A DNA stretch of 64,000 bases from an uncultured Actinomyces sp. (GTDB lineage: Bacteria; Actinomycetota; Actinomycetes; Actinomycetales; Actinomycetaceae): assembly GCA_938014245.1 (NCBI GenBank), contig CALLSD010000004.1, positions 1 through 64,000 of the forward strand, read 5' to 3'. This document shows positions 36,950 to 45,725 of this stretch, in pieces (position 1 is the first letter of the stretch; every line of letters begins with the position of its first letter). The notes below the pieces were generated by a model that was not told where the DNA came from, ran no database searches, and saw nothing but the letters and a program-made list of their open reading frames with translations. The position numbers were made by a program, and so were the translations under genes.

Positions 36950-39250
36950 CTAAAGAAGCTGACCTTTTCCCCAATCAACCCAGCGTCCTTCACCTGCAGC
37001 CAATTCAACGAGGATTTGTCCGCCCTGGCCAGAAATCTCACTCGAACGGGGGGCATCTGCATCGTTATAAACGAATGCGAGTGCTGATTCTGGATACCAA
37101 GCAACTTCAACATCCGGGTTCGACGAGCACAGAACGCACTCCCACTGATCCTCAGCATGGGCTGCCCACATGATGGCGCGGTGAAGCAAACGACTATTCG
37201 CAGTCGACCATGTCAGACCCGCAAGATAGACGCCGCGTCCGCCGCAGAAGTCATGAGCCGAAGCACGAACACTGCCGTGATCCATCACCAAAACGTCAGT
37301 TGCAGAGTCGGTAACGACAACATCACCGGGATCTTCACCAAAGATGTAGTCCCCATCCAGATCAGCGGTGATGAAGTGCTCGCTCACCGGCTCCTCGTAG
37401 TGATCCTTGGACAGCGACCACGAGATCTCCTGATCGACGCCCAAAACGTCAGAGAGCGCGAAGATGCTTCCGCGGCAGATTCCTCCACGATCAGCATTTC
37501 CCTGCGTCCCTACCGAGGCCGTGGGCTGGCCAATACCAATAAAACCGCCACCGCGAGCAACGAAGCGTCGCACAGCATCTTGGAGACGAAGATCCTCCCA
37601 GACCTGCCCGCCTGAGAAAGACGTGTTGGCAGCACCCGCATTAATGACGACATCCACGTCTTCGAGCGCCTTCATCCCACCTTCAATCACCTCGTCGAAG
37701 GACATAAAACGCACATCAAAGGGCAAGCCAGCAAGGGCTTCAATCACCCCGAGGTAGGTGTGAATCTGCTTGTACCACAGGGCGTGGGCGACCATATGGG
37801 TCTGCCAAGTACGCAACTTACCCCACGCATTCAAGACCGCAACGCGCACGGGTGCACATGCAGGCTTCTCCCCTCCCGTGGCCTCGTGAAGGGAACGGAA
37901 CTCTCCAAGGATTTCCTCCACGCGGTCAATAAATTCCGGGAATTGCAAAGCCAAGGAAAGGTAGCCGCCATAGCCCATACGATCCAAGGGATTGCGGACA
38001 ATAGCGCGGCGAGCGGTGCGCCACGATTCGTTGGCCTCGCCCAGGGGGTCCCCACCCTCACGGAAGACATCGGGGAAGAAGTAGGGAAGGAAGCGCCCCT
38101 CGGTGTAGCGCACACCGGGGATATCCGAGATCATGCGGCAAGTCGCGGCCGAGCCGACGGATCCAACAACCGCATCCATCTTGATCGAGGGGAAGTAAGG
38201 ACCGTAGGGTTCCATGCCGATCCAGTTATCGCCGAGGAACATCATGGCCTCGCGGCCCTCCTCGTGGACCTGACGAACCAGCTCACCCGCCTTTTGGGCA
38301 ACTCGCTTGGAAGTGAAATCGATCCAGTCTTTGAAGACCGGAGTGGGAGTGCGGAAAGGACAGTTGTACCAGCCGCCGTCAACGAAATCCTCGGGGGTCA
38401 GCGCGTAGCCGTATTCCTCTTCAAATTCTTCCATTGCCGGGATCGAAACCGAGGCGGAGTAGCCGAACCAATCAACGTAGCGTTCACGGCCTCGGGAGTC
38501 AAAGGCCAAAGTGAAGTGATAGAAGAAGGTCGTGAAACGAACCACGTCCACCTGGGGGTTGGCTTTAAGCCAGATCGCCAAGGCTTCCTTGACGTGCTCC
38601 CAGGTGCGCGGGAAGGCCACGTCGAAGGGGCGTTCTTTGACGCGCCCTTCCTCAAGCGCCCAGTCATTCGTCAAATAGTTGTACATCTGGGTCGAATCCC
38701 AAACTTGCACTGCGAAGAAGCTCACGGTGTAGACGTGGAAGGGCTTGGGGGAATGAATCGTAACAACGGCGCTTCCGGCGTTCTTGGGCAGATCCCCGAC
38801 GATCGGGACGGGATCAACGATCGGCTGGGCCGGAACATCTTCAACGCTCCACTGTGAAGGATCGACAACCTCACCGCTGGTTCGGTCAATCACCTGCCAC
38901 CAACGTGAGGTATCACACTGAGTATCCGGACGAAACTGAGCCTGGAACCAGCCCTCCATCACGTCGATACGCAAAGGGCCGTTTTCGGGCGCAGTATGGG
39001 CATTTGAGGACAAATATTGGTGAATGCGTTCGCCTTCACTTTGGTCTGCCCATTCTTCGTCGCCGCGAGCAGGGAAGTACGTGCTGTATACCTTGGCAAA
39101 GGCGCGATCAACCCATTCGGGCAATTCGGTTCCATCTGAATTACGGACAGCGTCGGCGCCGAGCCTCTCAACGAGGGAGCGAACCTCTTCGTCAATTCCT
39201 CGTTCGATCGGAAGAGTCAGACGGCCCGGTCGCGTCGTTTTGTCAGTCAT
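36950..39250 (-). CDS. lnpA: 1,3-beta-galactosyl-N-acetylhexosamine phosphorylase (GH112)
   Basis: GH112 phosphorylase, 766 residues, splitting Gal-beta-1,3-GalNAc or -GlcNAc with phosphate into Gal-1-phosphate and the free N-acetylhexosamine. The start TRPGRLTLPIERG and the motif FLGDNWIGMEPYGPYF are family hallmarks; Asp341 in the latter is the probable acid catalyst. The C-terminal half has a glutamine-amidotransferase-like fold (VVINAGAANTSFSGG, GGGFIGIGQPT) and a last beta domain. Cytoplasmic. ATG 39250 has GGAG five bases upstream. It heads the minus-strand sugar genes and is divergent from the agaS-like operon. Preference for GalNAc or GlcNAc cannot be told. Confidence 0.95.
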   Translation of the reverse strand: MTDKTTRPGRLTLPIERGIDEEVRSLVERLGADAVRNSDGTELPEWVDRAFAKVYSTYFPARGDEEWADQSEGERIHQYLSSNAHTAPENGPLRIDVMEGWFQAQFRPDTQCDTSRWWQVIDRTSGEVVDPSQWSVEDVPAQPIVDPVPIVGDLPKNAGSAVVTIHSPKPFHVYTVSFFAVQVWDSTQMYNYLTNDWALEEGRVKERPFDVAFPRTWEHVKEALAIWLKANPQVDVVRFTTFFYHFTLAFDSRGRERYVDWFGYSASVSIPAMEEFEEEYGYALTPEDFVDGGWYNCPFRTPTPVFKDWIDFTSKRVAQKAGELVRQVHEEGREAMMFLGDNWIGMEPYGPYFPSIKMDAVVGSVGSAATCRMISDIPGVRYTEGRFLPYFFPDVFREGGDPLGEANESWRTARRAIVRNPLDRMGYGGYLSLALQFPEFIDRVEEILGEFRSLHEATGGEKPACAPVRVAVLNAWGKLRTWQTHMVAHALWYKQIHTYLGVIEALAGLPFDVRFMSFDEVIEGGMKALEDVDVVINAGAANTSFSGGQVWEDLRLQDAVRRFVARGGGFIGIGQPTASVGTQGNADRGGICRGSIFALSDVLGVDQEISWSLSKDHYEEPVSEHFITADLDGDYIFGEDPGDVVVTDSATDVLVMDHGSVRASAHDFCGGRGVYLAGLTWSTANSRLLHRAIMWAAHAEDQWECVLCSSNPDVEVAWYPESALAFVYNDADAPRSSEISGQGGQILVELAAGEGRWVDWGKGQLL

Positions 39251-39401
39251 TGTCACTCCGTTGTGTTGATATCTAGGCTCTTTGCGCGCAGGGAACAACT
39301 TTGCGGACTTTTTCAGGCAGTCCCAAGTTATCTCCTTCTTGGTACGATATTACAAGCACACCGACGTGGTGATGCACATCCTCTACACACTGGAGACACC
39401 G

Positions 39402-40274
39402 ATGTCCCTTACCTCAGAAGAAATTAACAGCCAGCCCGAGCTGTGGCGTCGAGTTTGTGAAGTTCCCACCGATGCTCTTCCCAAAGATGGCGAATCAATT
39501 GCGGTGATCGGATGCGGAACCTCATGGTTCATCGCCCAGGCCTACACCGTTGCTCGTGAGCGCCAGGGCAAGGGACTCTCGGATGCCTTCACCGCAACCG
39601 AATTCCCCTGGGATCGTTCCTACGATCGAGTCGTCTGCCTGTCTCGTTCAGGCACGACAACCGAAATCATCGACATTCTGCGCGGCTTGAAAGAACGCGG
39701 TGTTCCCAACGTCTTGATCACCGCTGTTGGCAACGGTCCGGCAACCCCCTTCGCTGACGAAGAGGTCGTTTTGGACTTCGCAGATGAAGAATCCGTCGTC
39801 CAGACTCGTTTTGCCACCACCGCTTTGGCTTACTTCCGCCACAGCCTCGGAGATGATATTGCGAGCGCCGCAGATGACGCTCAGCGCGCACTTGAGTGCG
39901 AAATCCCCCAGCGCTGGGTGGATGCCGAGCAGATCACCTTCCTGGGCACCGCATGGACCATTGGCCTGGCCAACGAGGCGGGCCTCAAGCTGCGCGAAGC
40001 CTCGCAGTCGTGGACCGAGGTTTACCCCGCCATGGAATACCGCCACGGCCCCATTTCGATCGCACAACCCGGTCGCCTCACCTGGGTTTTCGGCCCGGTT
40101 CCCGAAGGAATGGCCGATCAAGTTGCTGCAACCGGCGCCGAATTGGTGACCTTCGATGGTGATCCTATGGCTCACCTGGTCGTTGCCCAGCGCCTGGCAG
40201 TTGCTCGCGCCGAGGCTCGAGGCCTGAACCCCGATACCCCGCGTCACCTGACCCGCTCGGTGATCCTCAAGTGA
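39402..40274 (+). CDS. SIS-domain sugar isomerase, AgaS-like (putative galactosamine-6-phosphate deaminase/isomerase)
   Basis: 290 residues with two SIS halves. The first has VIGCGTSWFIAQAY and SRSGTTTEIIDILRGL; the second has FLGTAWTIGLANEAGLKLREAS and the aldose-ketose isomerase mark YPAMEYRHGPIS. ATG 39402 is chosen for GGAG seven bases upstream; longer in-frame options lack a site. The neighbouring PfkB kinase and tagatose-type aldolase suggest conversion of galactosamine-6-P to tagatose-6-P, as with AgaS. A glucosamine-6-P role is the main alternative. It is shorter than E. coli AgaS (384). First gene of a four-gene operon. Confidence 0.83.
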   Translation: MSLTSEEINSQPELWRRVCEVPTDALPKDGESIAVIGCGTSWFIAQAYTVARERQGKGLSDAFTATEFPWDRSYDRVVCLSRSGTTTEIIDILRGLKERGVPNVLITAVGNGPATPFADEEVVLDFADEESVVQTRFATTALAYFRHSLGDDIASAADDAQRALECEIPQRWVDAEQITFLGTAWTIGLANEAGLKLREASQSWTEVYPAMEYRHGPISIAQPGRLTWVFGPVPEGMADQVAATGAELVTFDGDPMAHLVVAQRLAVARAEARGLNPDTPRHLTRSVILK

Positions 40275-41191
40275 ACACTGCGGACCAGCAGCTGGCCATC
40301 GGAATCGATGTCGGCGGCACCACCATTAAGGGGGTGCTCGCCGACACCCGAGGCAACATCATTGCCACTTCCGAGGCCGTCGCTACTCCGCGCACCGGTG
40401 CCGAAGACGTCGTTGCCGCAGCCGCGCGACTGGCCCGCACTCTGCGCGAGGATTCGCCCGAGGCGCCGGTTGGCGCATGCGTCCCTGGGATTATTGACGA
40501 AGAACACGGGATCGGTATTTTTTCCGCCAACCTAGGGTGGAAAGATGCCCCACTGAGCGAGATGCTCTCCCAGGCCTTGGATTCTTTCGTCCCCTTGGGA
40601 CATGACGTGCGTTCGGGCGCTTTGGCCGAGGCACTGTGGGGAGTTCGTTGCACCTCGTGCCTCTACGTTGCGGTGGGGACAGGAATCGCCTCGGGACTTG
40701 TCATCAACTCCCATCTGGCGCCTGGCGCCCCATGGGCAGGAGAAATCGGTCAGATCCCTGTCCCCCACCCGGACAATCCATCAGAAATTGTCCCCCTCGA
40801 GCGCGTTGCCTCAGCTTCGGGAATTGCACGGCGCGCAATCGAAGCCGGGATCCTTCCCCAGGGCTCGGGCGCGCGCGAGGTCGAAGAACTCGCCAACTCC
40901 CATGAGGATTCGTCTCGCCTCGCCCAAGAGATTCTTTCGACCTCGATGAGCCTTCTGGGTGAAGTTCTAGCAACGGTATGTCACCAAGTCGGGGCAATTC
41001 CCATCGTCCTTGGCGGCGGGCTGTGCCGCGGCGGGTCTCTTGTCTACGATCCACTGCGCAGCGCTCTGGACAAAGGCTGCACCGTGATGCCCGCTCCCCC
41101 GGTTCTCACTGCAGCACTTGGCTCCTCCTCGCAGGCGCTGGGCGCCGCGGCGCTTGCCTTCCAAAACCATGGAATCGAGGTCGAATCATGA
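40271..41191 (+). CDS. ROK family sugar kinase (candidate N-acetylhexosamine kinase)
   Basis: 306 residues. The N-terminal ATP phosphate loop IGIDVGGTTIKGVLAD is clear, with VPGIIDEEHGIG, YVAVGTGIASGLVI and the AGEIGQIPV segment. The Cys-rich zinc motif common in ROK glucokinases is absent. GTG 40271 overlaps the agaS-like stop (GTGA). Placed between an AgaS-like enzyme and a PfkB kinase, it could phosphorylate the GalNAc/GlcNAc freed by LnpA; galactose or glucose are alternatives. No DNA-binding domain, so it is not a ROK repressor. Confidence 0.85.
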   Translation: MNTADQQLAIGIDVGGTTIKGVLADTRGNIIATSEAVATPRTGAEDVVAAAARLARTLREDSPEAPVGACVPGIIDEEHGIGIFSANLGWKDAPLSEMLSQALDSFVPLGHDVRSGALAEALWGVRCTSCLYVAVGTGIASGLVINSHLAPGAPWAGEIGQIPVPHPDNPSEIVPLERVASASGIARRAIEAGILPQGSGAREVEELANSHEDSSRLAQEILSTSMSLLGEVLATVCHQVGAIPIVLGGGLCRGGSLVYDPLRSALDKGCTVMPAPPVLTAALGSSSQALGAAALAFQNHGIEVES

Positions 41192-42114
41192 TCTGGACTT
41201 TCACACCGAATCCGGCCCTGGACATTACGTGGCAGGCCCCCGATCAGACTCGCGGACAGGTTCATCGCATTACCGAGTATTCCCAGCGTCCGGGAGGCAA
41301 GGGACTGAATGTCTCTCGCGTTTTGGAGCAGCTTGGTGTACCCAACCATGCGACGGGCTTCCTCGGCGGGACCACGGGACAAGCCATCGCCTCGTTAATG
41401 GAGGAAATGACTACTCAGGTCACGACGCATTGGGTCGATGTTCCCGTTCAAACGCGCCGGTCAATCGCCATGATCGACGGCGAGGCGACGGTGTACAACG
41501 AATCCGGTTTCTCGCTTCCTCCTCATTCCTGGGAAGAGATGCGCGAGCTCTTGAACGCTTCCTTGAGCGCGTCGGATATTCTGGTTGTTTCCGGTTCTCT
41601 TCCCGGGAACACAAGTTTTGAGTCTCTTGAGCCAATTCTTCAGTCTGCCCGCGAGCGAGGATGCCGGATCATCTTGGACACCTCGGGGCCTTCTTTGGTT
41701 CAGTGCGCACGCTGGGCTGATGTTTTAAAGCCCAACCACCACGAGCTCCTTGATGCGACCGGCGCTTCTTCTATTGAGGAAGGTGCGCGCACCTTGTTGG
41801 AGCTCGGCCCCACATGGGTGTGTGTTTCACGTGGAGAAGAAGGGATGGACCTTTTCTCCGCCCACAGCCACTGGCATGCCGAGGCGGGCGTTGTCCTTGA
41901 AGGAAATCCGACCGGTGCGGGTGATGCGTGCGTTGCCTCCTTGGCGCGTTCGCTTGCTCAGGCCGGGGATGACCTTGAATCCATCATTTCCACCGCGATT
42001 GCCGAGGCCGTCGCTACCTCGGCTGCCGCGGTGACTATGCCGGTCGCTGGCGAAGTTGATCTCCCACTTCGCGAGGAATTACTCGCACGTATTACCCCCA
42101 TCCGTTTGTCTTAA
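41188..42114 (+). CDS. PfkB-type hexose-phosphate kinase (putative tagatose-6-phosphate kinase)
   Basis: Ribokinase-fold kinase of the 1-phosphofructokinase/LacC branch, 308 residues. The start MIWTFTPNPALDITW and QRPGGKGLNVSRVLEQLG (sugar-phosphate site) are typical. VSGSLPG lies mid-protein and the catalytic GNPTGAGDACVAS near 240. ATG 41188 overlaps the ROK stop (ATGA) with CGAGG seven bases upstream; the long frame from 40978 is inside the ROK gene. With the aldolase after it, tagatose-6-P to tagatose-1,6-bisphosphate is likeliest; fructose-1-P is the alternative. Confidence 0.88.
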   Translation: MIWTFTPNPALDITWQAPDQTRGQVHRITEYSQRPGGKGLNVSRVLEQLGVPNHATGFLGGTTGQAIASLMEEMTTQVTTHWVDVPVQTRRSIAMIDGEATVYNESGFSLPPHSWEEMRELLNASLSASDILVVSGSLPGNTSFESLEPILQSARERGCRIILDTSGPSLVQCARWADVLKPNHHELLDATGASSIEEGARTLLELGPTWVCVSRGEEGMDLFSAHSHWHAEAGVVLEGNPTGAGDACVASLARSLAQAGDDLESIISTAIAEAVATSAAAVTMPVAGEVDLPLREELLARITPIRLS

Positions 42115-42136
42115 ATTCACAAGAAAGTAGGTCACG

Positions 42137-42973
42137 ATGCTTGCTGATACCGCTGTACTCGCACGCGAGTGCGCCGCGCGCAAGGTTGGCCTTGCCGCTT
42201 TCAATGTGGTCCTTCTTGACCACGCCGAGGCCTTCGTTCAGGCCGCGGAAAACACTGGTCTGCCACTGGTCCTGCAGCTGTCACAAAACGCAGTGAAGTA
42301 CCACGGCGGCCGTCTGCGTCCCCTGGGCAGGGCTCTCCTTGAACTCGCAGATGCGTCCAGCGCGCAGGTTTCAGTGCACCTGGACCATGCGGAAGACACC
42401 GACCTCTGCCGCGAAGCGATCGAACTGGGATTCACCTCGATCATGTACGACGGCTCGAAGCTTCCCGATGCTCAAAACCGTGAAACCACCGCTGAAATTA
42501 CGGCCTTTGCGCACGAGCACGGCGTGAGCGTTGAAGCGGAGCTCGGTGAAGTGGGCGGCAAGAACGGTGTCCACGATCCCTCGGCACGCACCGATCCCCA
42601 CGACGCGGCGCAGTTTGTTGCCGACACGGGAGTGGATCTTCTTGCTGTCGCTGTGGGTTCTTCACACGCCATGGCAACTCGAGAGGCAGTCCTTGATAAC
42701 GGTCTGATTTCCGCAATTCACCAGGCAGTTCCAGTTCCCTTGGTGCTGCATGGTTCTTCGGGTGTACCCGACGAAGGCATGGTTCAGGCCATTCGCTCCG
42801 GTATGACAAAGATCAACGTCTCCACGCACTTGAATGTTGTTTTCACCGCGGGAGTTCGCGAAATCCTCAACGAGAATCCCTCCTTGGTTGATCCGCGCAA
42901 GTACGTTGGTCCGGCAACCCGCTTGGTCCAAGAAGAAGTCGAGCGCCTCATGCGTTTGTACGCCCAGGTTTAA
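42137..42973 (+). CDS. Class II ketose-bisphosphate aldolase (putative tagatose-1,6-bisphosphate aldolase)
   Basis: Zinc-dependent aldolase, 278 residues. Metal and catalytic features are VHLDHAEDT (His-Asp-His), VEAELGEVGG, VGSSHAM and the LHGSSGVPDEG loop, followed by INVSTHLN. The length is like GatY/KbaY/AgaY (about 285) and shorter than the glycolytic Fba encoded at 48830-49855, so a separate substrate is likely. An AAGAAAG ribosome site lies upstream of ATG 42137, and the gene ends the agaS-like operon before a strong terminator. Confidence 0.9.
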   Translation: MLADTAVLARECAARKVGLAAFNVVLLDHAEAFVQAAENTGLPLVLQLSQNAVKYHGGRLRPLGRALLELADASSAQVSVHLDHAEDTDLCREAIELGFTSIMYDGSKLPDAQNRETTAEITAFAHEHGVSVEAELGEVGGKNGVHDPSARTDPHDAAQFVADTGVDLLAVAVGSSHAMATREAVLDNGLISAIHQAVPVPLVLHGSSGVPDEGMVQAIRSGMTKINVSTHLNVVFTAGVREILNENPSLVDPRKYVGPATRLVQEEVERLMRLYAQV

Positions 42974-43029
42974 TAACTGAGCACTTTTCCTCGCCGCCCA
43001 ACGTTTGGAATGCGCGTGCGGGTGACGAC

Positions 43030-43058
43030 GATGCCCTCCCCGATTCGGGGAGGGCATC
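43030..43058. terminator. Bidirectional terminator between aldolase and GH20 genes
   Basis: Perfect 13-base-pair GC-rich stem (arm GATGCCCTCCCCG) with a three-base loop ATT, between convergent genes. On the plus strand CACCTTATTG follows. Only 9 bases separate it from the GH20 stop. Confidence 0.85.
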
Positions 43059-43067
43059 ACCTTATTG

Positions 43068-44432
43068 CTACTTGATGTACCACCCGCGGCCTCGCCACAG
43101 CCCCTCAAGGCCTGCGAGACGCTCGAGGAAGTCTTCCCAGCTCCCGACGGGACCGCCAGCCCAGGCGACCTCAGCGAGGCCGGCTAAACGCGGCAGAAGC
43201 ATTTCCCACACATCTTTTTCGCGACGGAGGGTTTCACTCCACAAACAGGCCTCAACGCCTTCAATCCCTTCGCGATCCACACCTTGACAGATCTTTTCCG
43301 GATCCCAATCCCACGCATTCTTCAGGGGAAGAATGCCAGCCCAGGTGATACCGAGCTTCTGCTCGGGGTATTCCTTCATATCGAAGTAGGCCTTGGGGCC
43401 GGGAGACATGACTGCGCGCACGCCGCGCGCAACTGCGCGAGCGATAGAGTCACCCTCGAGGTCATCATGCCAGACCTGTACGAGGTCTCCTTCGCCCAGA
43501 AGATCCGTTGCTTCCTCCCATGCCAAAGCGCGCTTGCCCAGTGCATGGATGCGTTCGATCTGGCTGCCAACGATGATCGGGTAATCGCCCTCTGCTGTCG
43601 AGAAGGATTCATCCCCACCGATGTGGATTCCTGCGGGAGAGAAGGGAGCAAGTGTCTGGACGATTGCTTCGAGGAATGCTTGCGTCGCCGGGGCTTTCGT
43701 AGACAGCGTTGAAAAGCCTACTTCTGTGCCCTCATAGAGCGGGGGGCATACGCCGTCGGGGTTAAGACCTTCAATAGCGTGAAGTGCTGCGTTGACGTGC
43801 CCCGGGATATCGATCTCGGGAATGATCGCAATCATCCGCGAGCGCGCTTCTTCGACCAGCGTTTGATAGTCCTCGAGACTGTAGTATCCGCCTTCTTCCC
43901 CGCCAACCGCACAATCAGAAGAGCGCTCGATGAGTTCAGGAAACTGTGGAATTTCAATGCGCCAGCCCTGATCGTCACTGAGGTGCAGATGCAAGATATT
44001 CAGTCCCAGCTCGCTCATCGCATCCATGACGCGCACGATCGTGGGTACACCAAAGAAATGGCGAGAGACATCGATATGCAGGCCGCGATGCTTGTATGCG
44101 GGGTAGTCAAAAATTTTCACAGCGACGGGCTCGTGGTGATGATTGGCGATCGCCAAGGTATTCAGCCTTCTTAGGCCTCGTGAAAGTCCAAGTTCGCTGA
44201 TCGCACTCACCTGCGCCGCACCGTTGGATAGGTCCAAGAGGTAGGCCTCGCTGCGCTGCCAGCCGGCTGGGAGCTCGCAGGGTGCGACTGCGGCCTCGAA
44301 TTCTTCTTCGGTACACAGGACAACCGAGGGGCTAATCTCTGCCCATGTCGCATCAGCGGGGTGGGGTTGTGCTTCTTCAATGAAGACTGGAAGAGGGACA
44401 AGTCCGGGAATTACGGACAAAGAGGAGGACAT
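43068..44432 (-). CDS. GH20 beta-N-acetylhexosaminidase-type hydrolase, cytoplasmic
   Basis: Glycoside hydrolase family 20, 454 residues. A non-catalytic N-terminal domain (about 1-110) precedes the barrel opening KHRGLHIDVSRHFFGV. The substrate-assisted Asp274-Glu275 pair lies in IHIGGDES, with LHLHLSDDQGWRIEI and WEEATD also present. There is no signal peptide, so it acts on imported oligosaccharides, as intracellular GH20 enzymes of bifidobacteria do. ATG 44432 is set by AAAGGAG seven bases upstream. It is divergent from menB. Lacto-N-biosidase activity is possible but those are usually secreted. Confidence 0.92.
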   Translation of the reverse strand: MSSSLSVIPGLVPLPVFIEEAQPHPADATWAEISPSVVLCTEEEFEAAVAPCELPAGWQRSEAYLLDLSNGAAQVSAISELGLSRGLRRLNTLAIANHHHEPVAVKIFDYPAYKHRGLHIDVSRHFFGVPTIVRVMDAMSELGLNILHLHLSDDQGWRIEIPQFPELIERSSDCAVGGEEGGYYSLEDYQTLVEEARSRMIAIIPEIDIPGHVNAALHAIEGLNPDGVCPPLYEGTEVGFSTLSTKAPATQAFLEAIVQTLAPFSPAGIHIGGDESFSTAEGDYPIIVGSQIERIHALGKRALAWEEATDLLGEGDLVQVWHDDLEGDSIARAVARGVRAVMSPGPKAYFDMKEYPEQKLGITWAGILPLKNAWDWDPEKICQGVDREGIEGVEACLWSETLRREKDVWEMLLPRLAGLAEVAWAGGPVGSWEDFLERLAGLEGLWRGRGWYIK

Positions 44433-44513
44433 CAATGGGCTCCTTTAGGCGGACGCATAATATGTGAACCCCCCTATCCTAAAACGTGCCGGGACCAAGT
44501 GGTAGCAGGTCGG

Positions 44514-44527
44514 TATTCTTGGCTCTA
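44514..44527 (+). promoter_or_regulatory. Likely -10 box of a leaderless menB promoter
   Basis: TATTCT at 44514-44519 ends seven bases before the A of the menB ATG (44527). There is no ribosome-binding site between them. This spacing would put the transcript start on the initiation codon. No convincing -35 box is seen. Confidence 0.5.
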
Positions 44528-45504
44528 TGAGTGCACTGGATTTTGTTTCTGACACCTTCGACCCCATGCGCTGGCGCGAGGTTGAGGGCTTCGAACTCAC
44601 CGATATGACCTACCATCGTGGGATTTCCCGAGGCCCTATCGACGGCGCCCCCGAAGGCGCGGATCTGCCCGTCGTTCGCATTGCCTTCGATCGTCCTGAA
44701 ATTCGCAATGCATTCCGCCCTCATACGGTTGACGAACTCTACCGTTGCCTTGATCACGCGCGAATGACCGGTGATGTTGCTGCCGTCATTTTGACGGGGA
44801 ACGGCCCCTCCCCTCGCGACGGCGGCTATTCGTTTTGTTCGGGCGGCGACCAGCGCATCCGCGGCAAGGATGGCTACCGCTATGAAGTTGAGGGGAGCGA
44901 GGCCTCGGCACAGGTCGAAAAGAGAAGGGAACAGATTGATCCTGCACGTGCGGGAAGACTTCACATCCTCGAGGTTCAACGCCTGATTCGCACAATGCCC
45001 AAGGTCGTTATTGCTGCTATCCCCGGGTGGGCAGCGGGAGGTGGGCACAGTCTCAACGTCGTTTGTGATCTCTCCCTTGCTTCGCGTGAGCATGCGGCCT
45101 TCATGCAGACCGATGCAAATGTTGGGTCTTTCGATGCCGGTTATGGTTCGGCGCTCTTAGCACGTCAGGTGGGAGATAAACGCGCTCGCGAGATCTTTTT
45201 CCTTACTCGACGCTACGATGCGGATACGGCTGCACAATGGGGCGTCGTCAACGAAGCGGTTCCCCATGCACAGCTGGAAGAAACCGCACTCGAGTGGGCT
45301 CGCATCATTTCAACAAAATCCCCCCAGGCCATCCGAATGCTGAAGTTCGCTTTTAATCTTGCCGATGACGGGTTGGCGGGACAGCAGGTCTTTGCAGGAG
45401 AGGCCACACGCATGGCGTACATGACTGACGAGGCTCAGGAAGGCCGAGATGCCTTCATTGAGCACCGCGCGCCAGATTGGTCGCCCTATCCTTACTATTT
45501 CTAA
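44527..45504 (+). CDS. menB: 1,4-Dihydroxy-2-naphthoyl-CoA synthase
   Basis: Crotonase-fold MenB, 325 residues, closing the second ring from o-succinylbenzoyl-CoA. Signatures: RPEIRNAFRPHTVDEL, the acyl-CoA pocket GYSFCSGGDQRIRGKDGYRYE (near 100-120) and AIPGWAAGGGHSLNVVCDLSLAS. The C-terminus, ending HRAPDWSPYPYYF, matches the actinobacterial long form. It has no Shine-Dalgarno sequence and is probably leaderless. It stands alone between the GH20 and secreted-protein genes, away from other men genes. Confidence 0.96.
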   Translation: MSALDFVSDTFDPMRWREVEGFELTDMTYHRGISRGPIDGAPEGADLPVVRIAFDRPEIRNAFRPHTVDELYRCLDHARMTGDVAAVILTGNGPSPRDGGYSFCSGGDQRIRGKDGYRYEVEGSEASAQVEKRREQIDPARAGRLHILEVQRLIRTMPKVVIAAIPGWAAGGGHSLNVVCDLSLASREHAAFMQTDANVGSFDAGYGSALLARQVGDKRAREIFFLTRRYDADTAAQWGVVNEAVPHAQLEETALEWARIISTKSPQAIRMLKFAFNLADDGLAGQQVFAGEATRMAYMTDEAQEGRDAFIEHRAPDWSPYPYYF

Positions 45505-45604
45505 TAAGACTAATTTTTCAGTACCTCTTCAGGGTCTGCGAATCTGAGACAGGGGTTGCAATCCATGACATTTTTAGCTGATTTTCAGGAAAAATTACAC
45601 CTCT

Positions 45605-45620
45605 GATACACTTGTGTATC
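45605..45620. promoter_or_regulatory. 16-base palindrome upstream of secreted-protein gene
   Basis: GATACAC-TT-GTGTATC, a perfect inverted repeat, 106 bases before the GTG start and just ahead of TTGACA (45629-45634), a good -35 match. No clean -10 box is found at normal spacing. Operator candidate. Confidence 0.45.
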
Positions 45621-45725
45621 CCAAAACCTTGACAAACCCTATAAACTAGTACTGCCGTTAACATAGAGTGCGTGTTAGTGGTGCACAATCCCATCGTGCA
45701 TTCCACTTAGAACGAAAGGGCCTAT

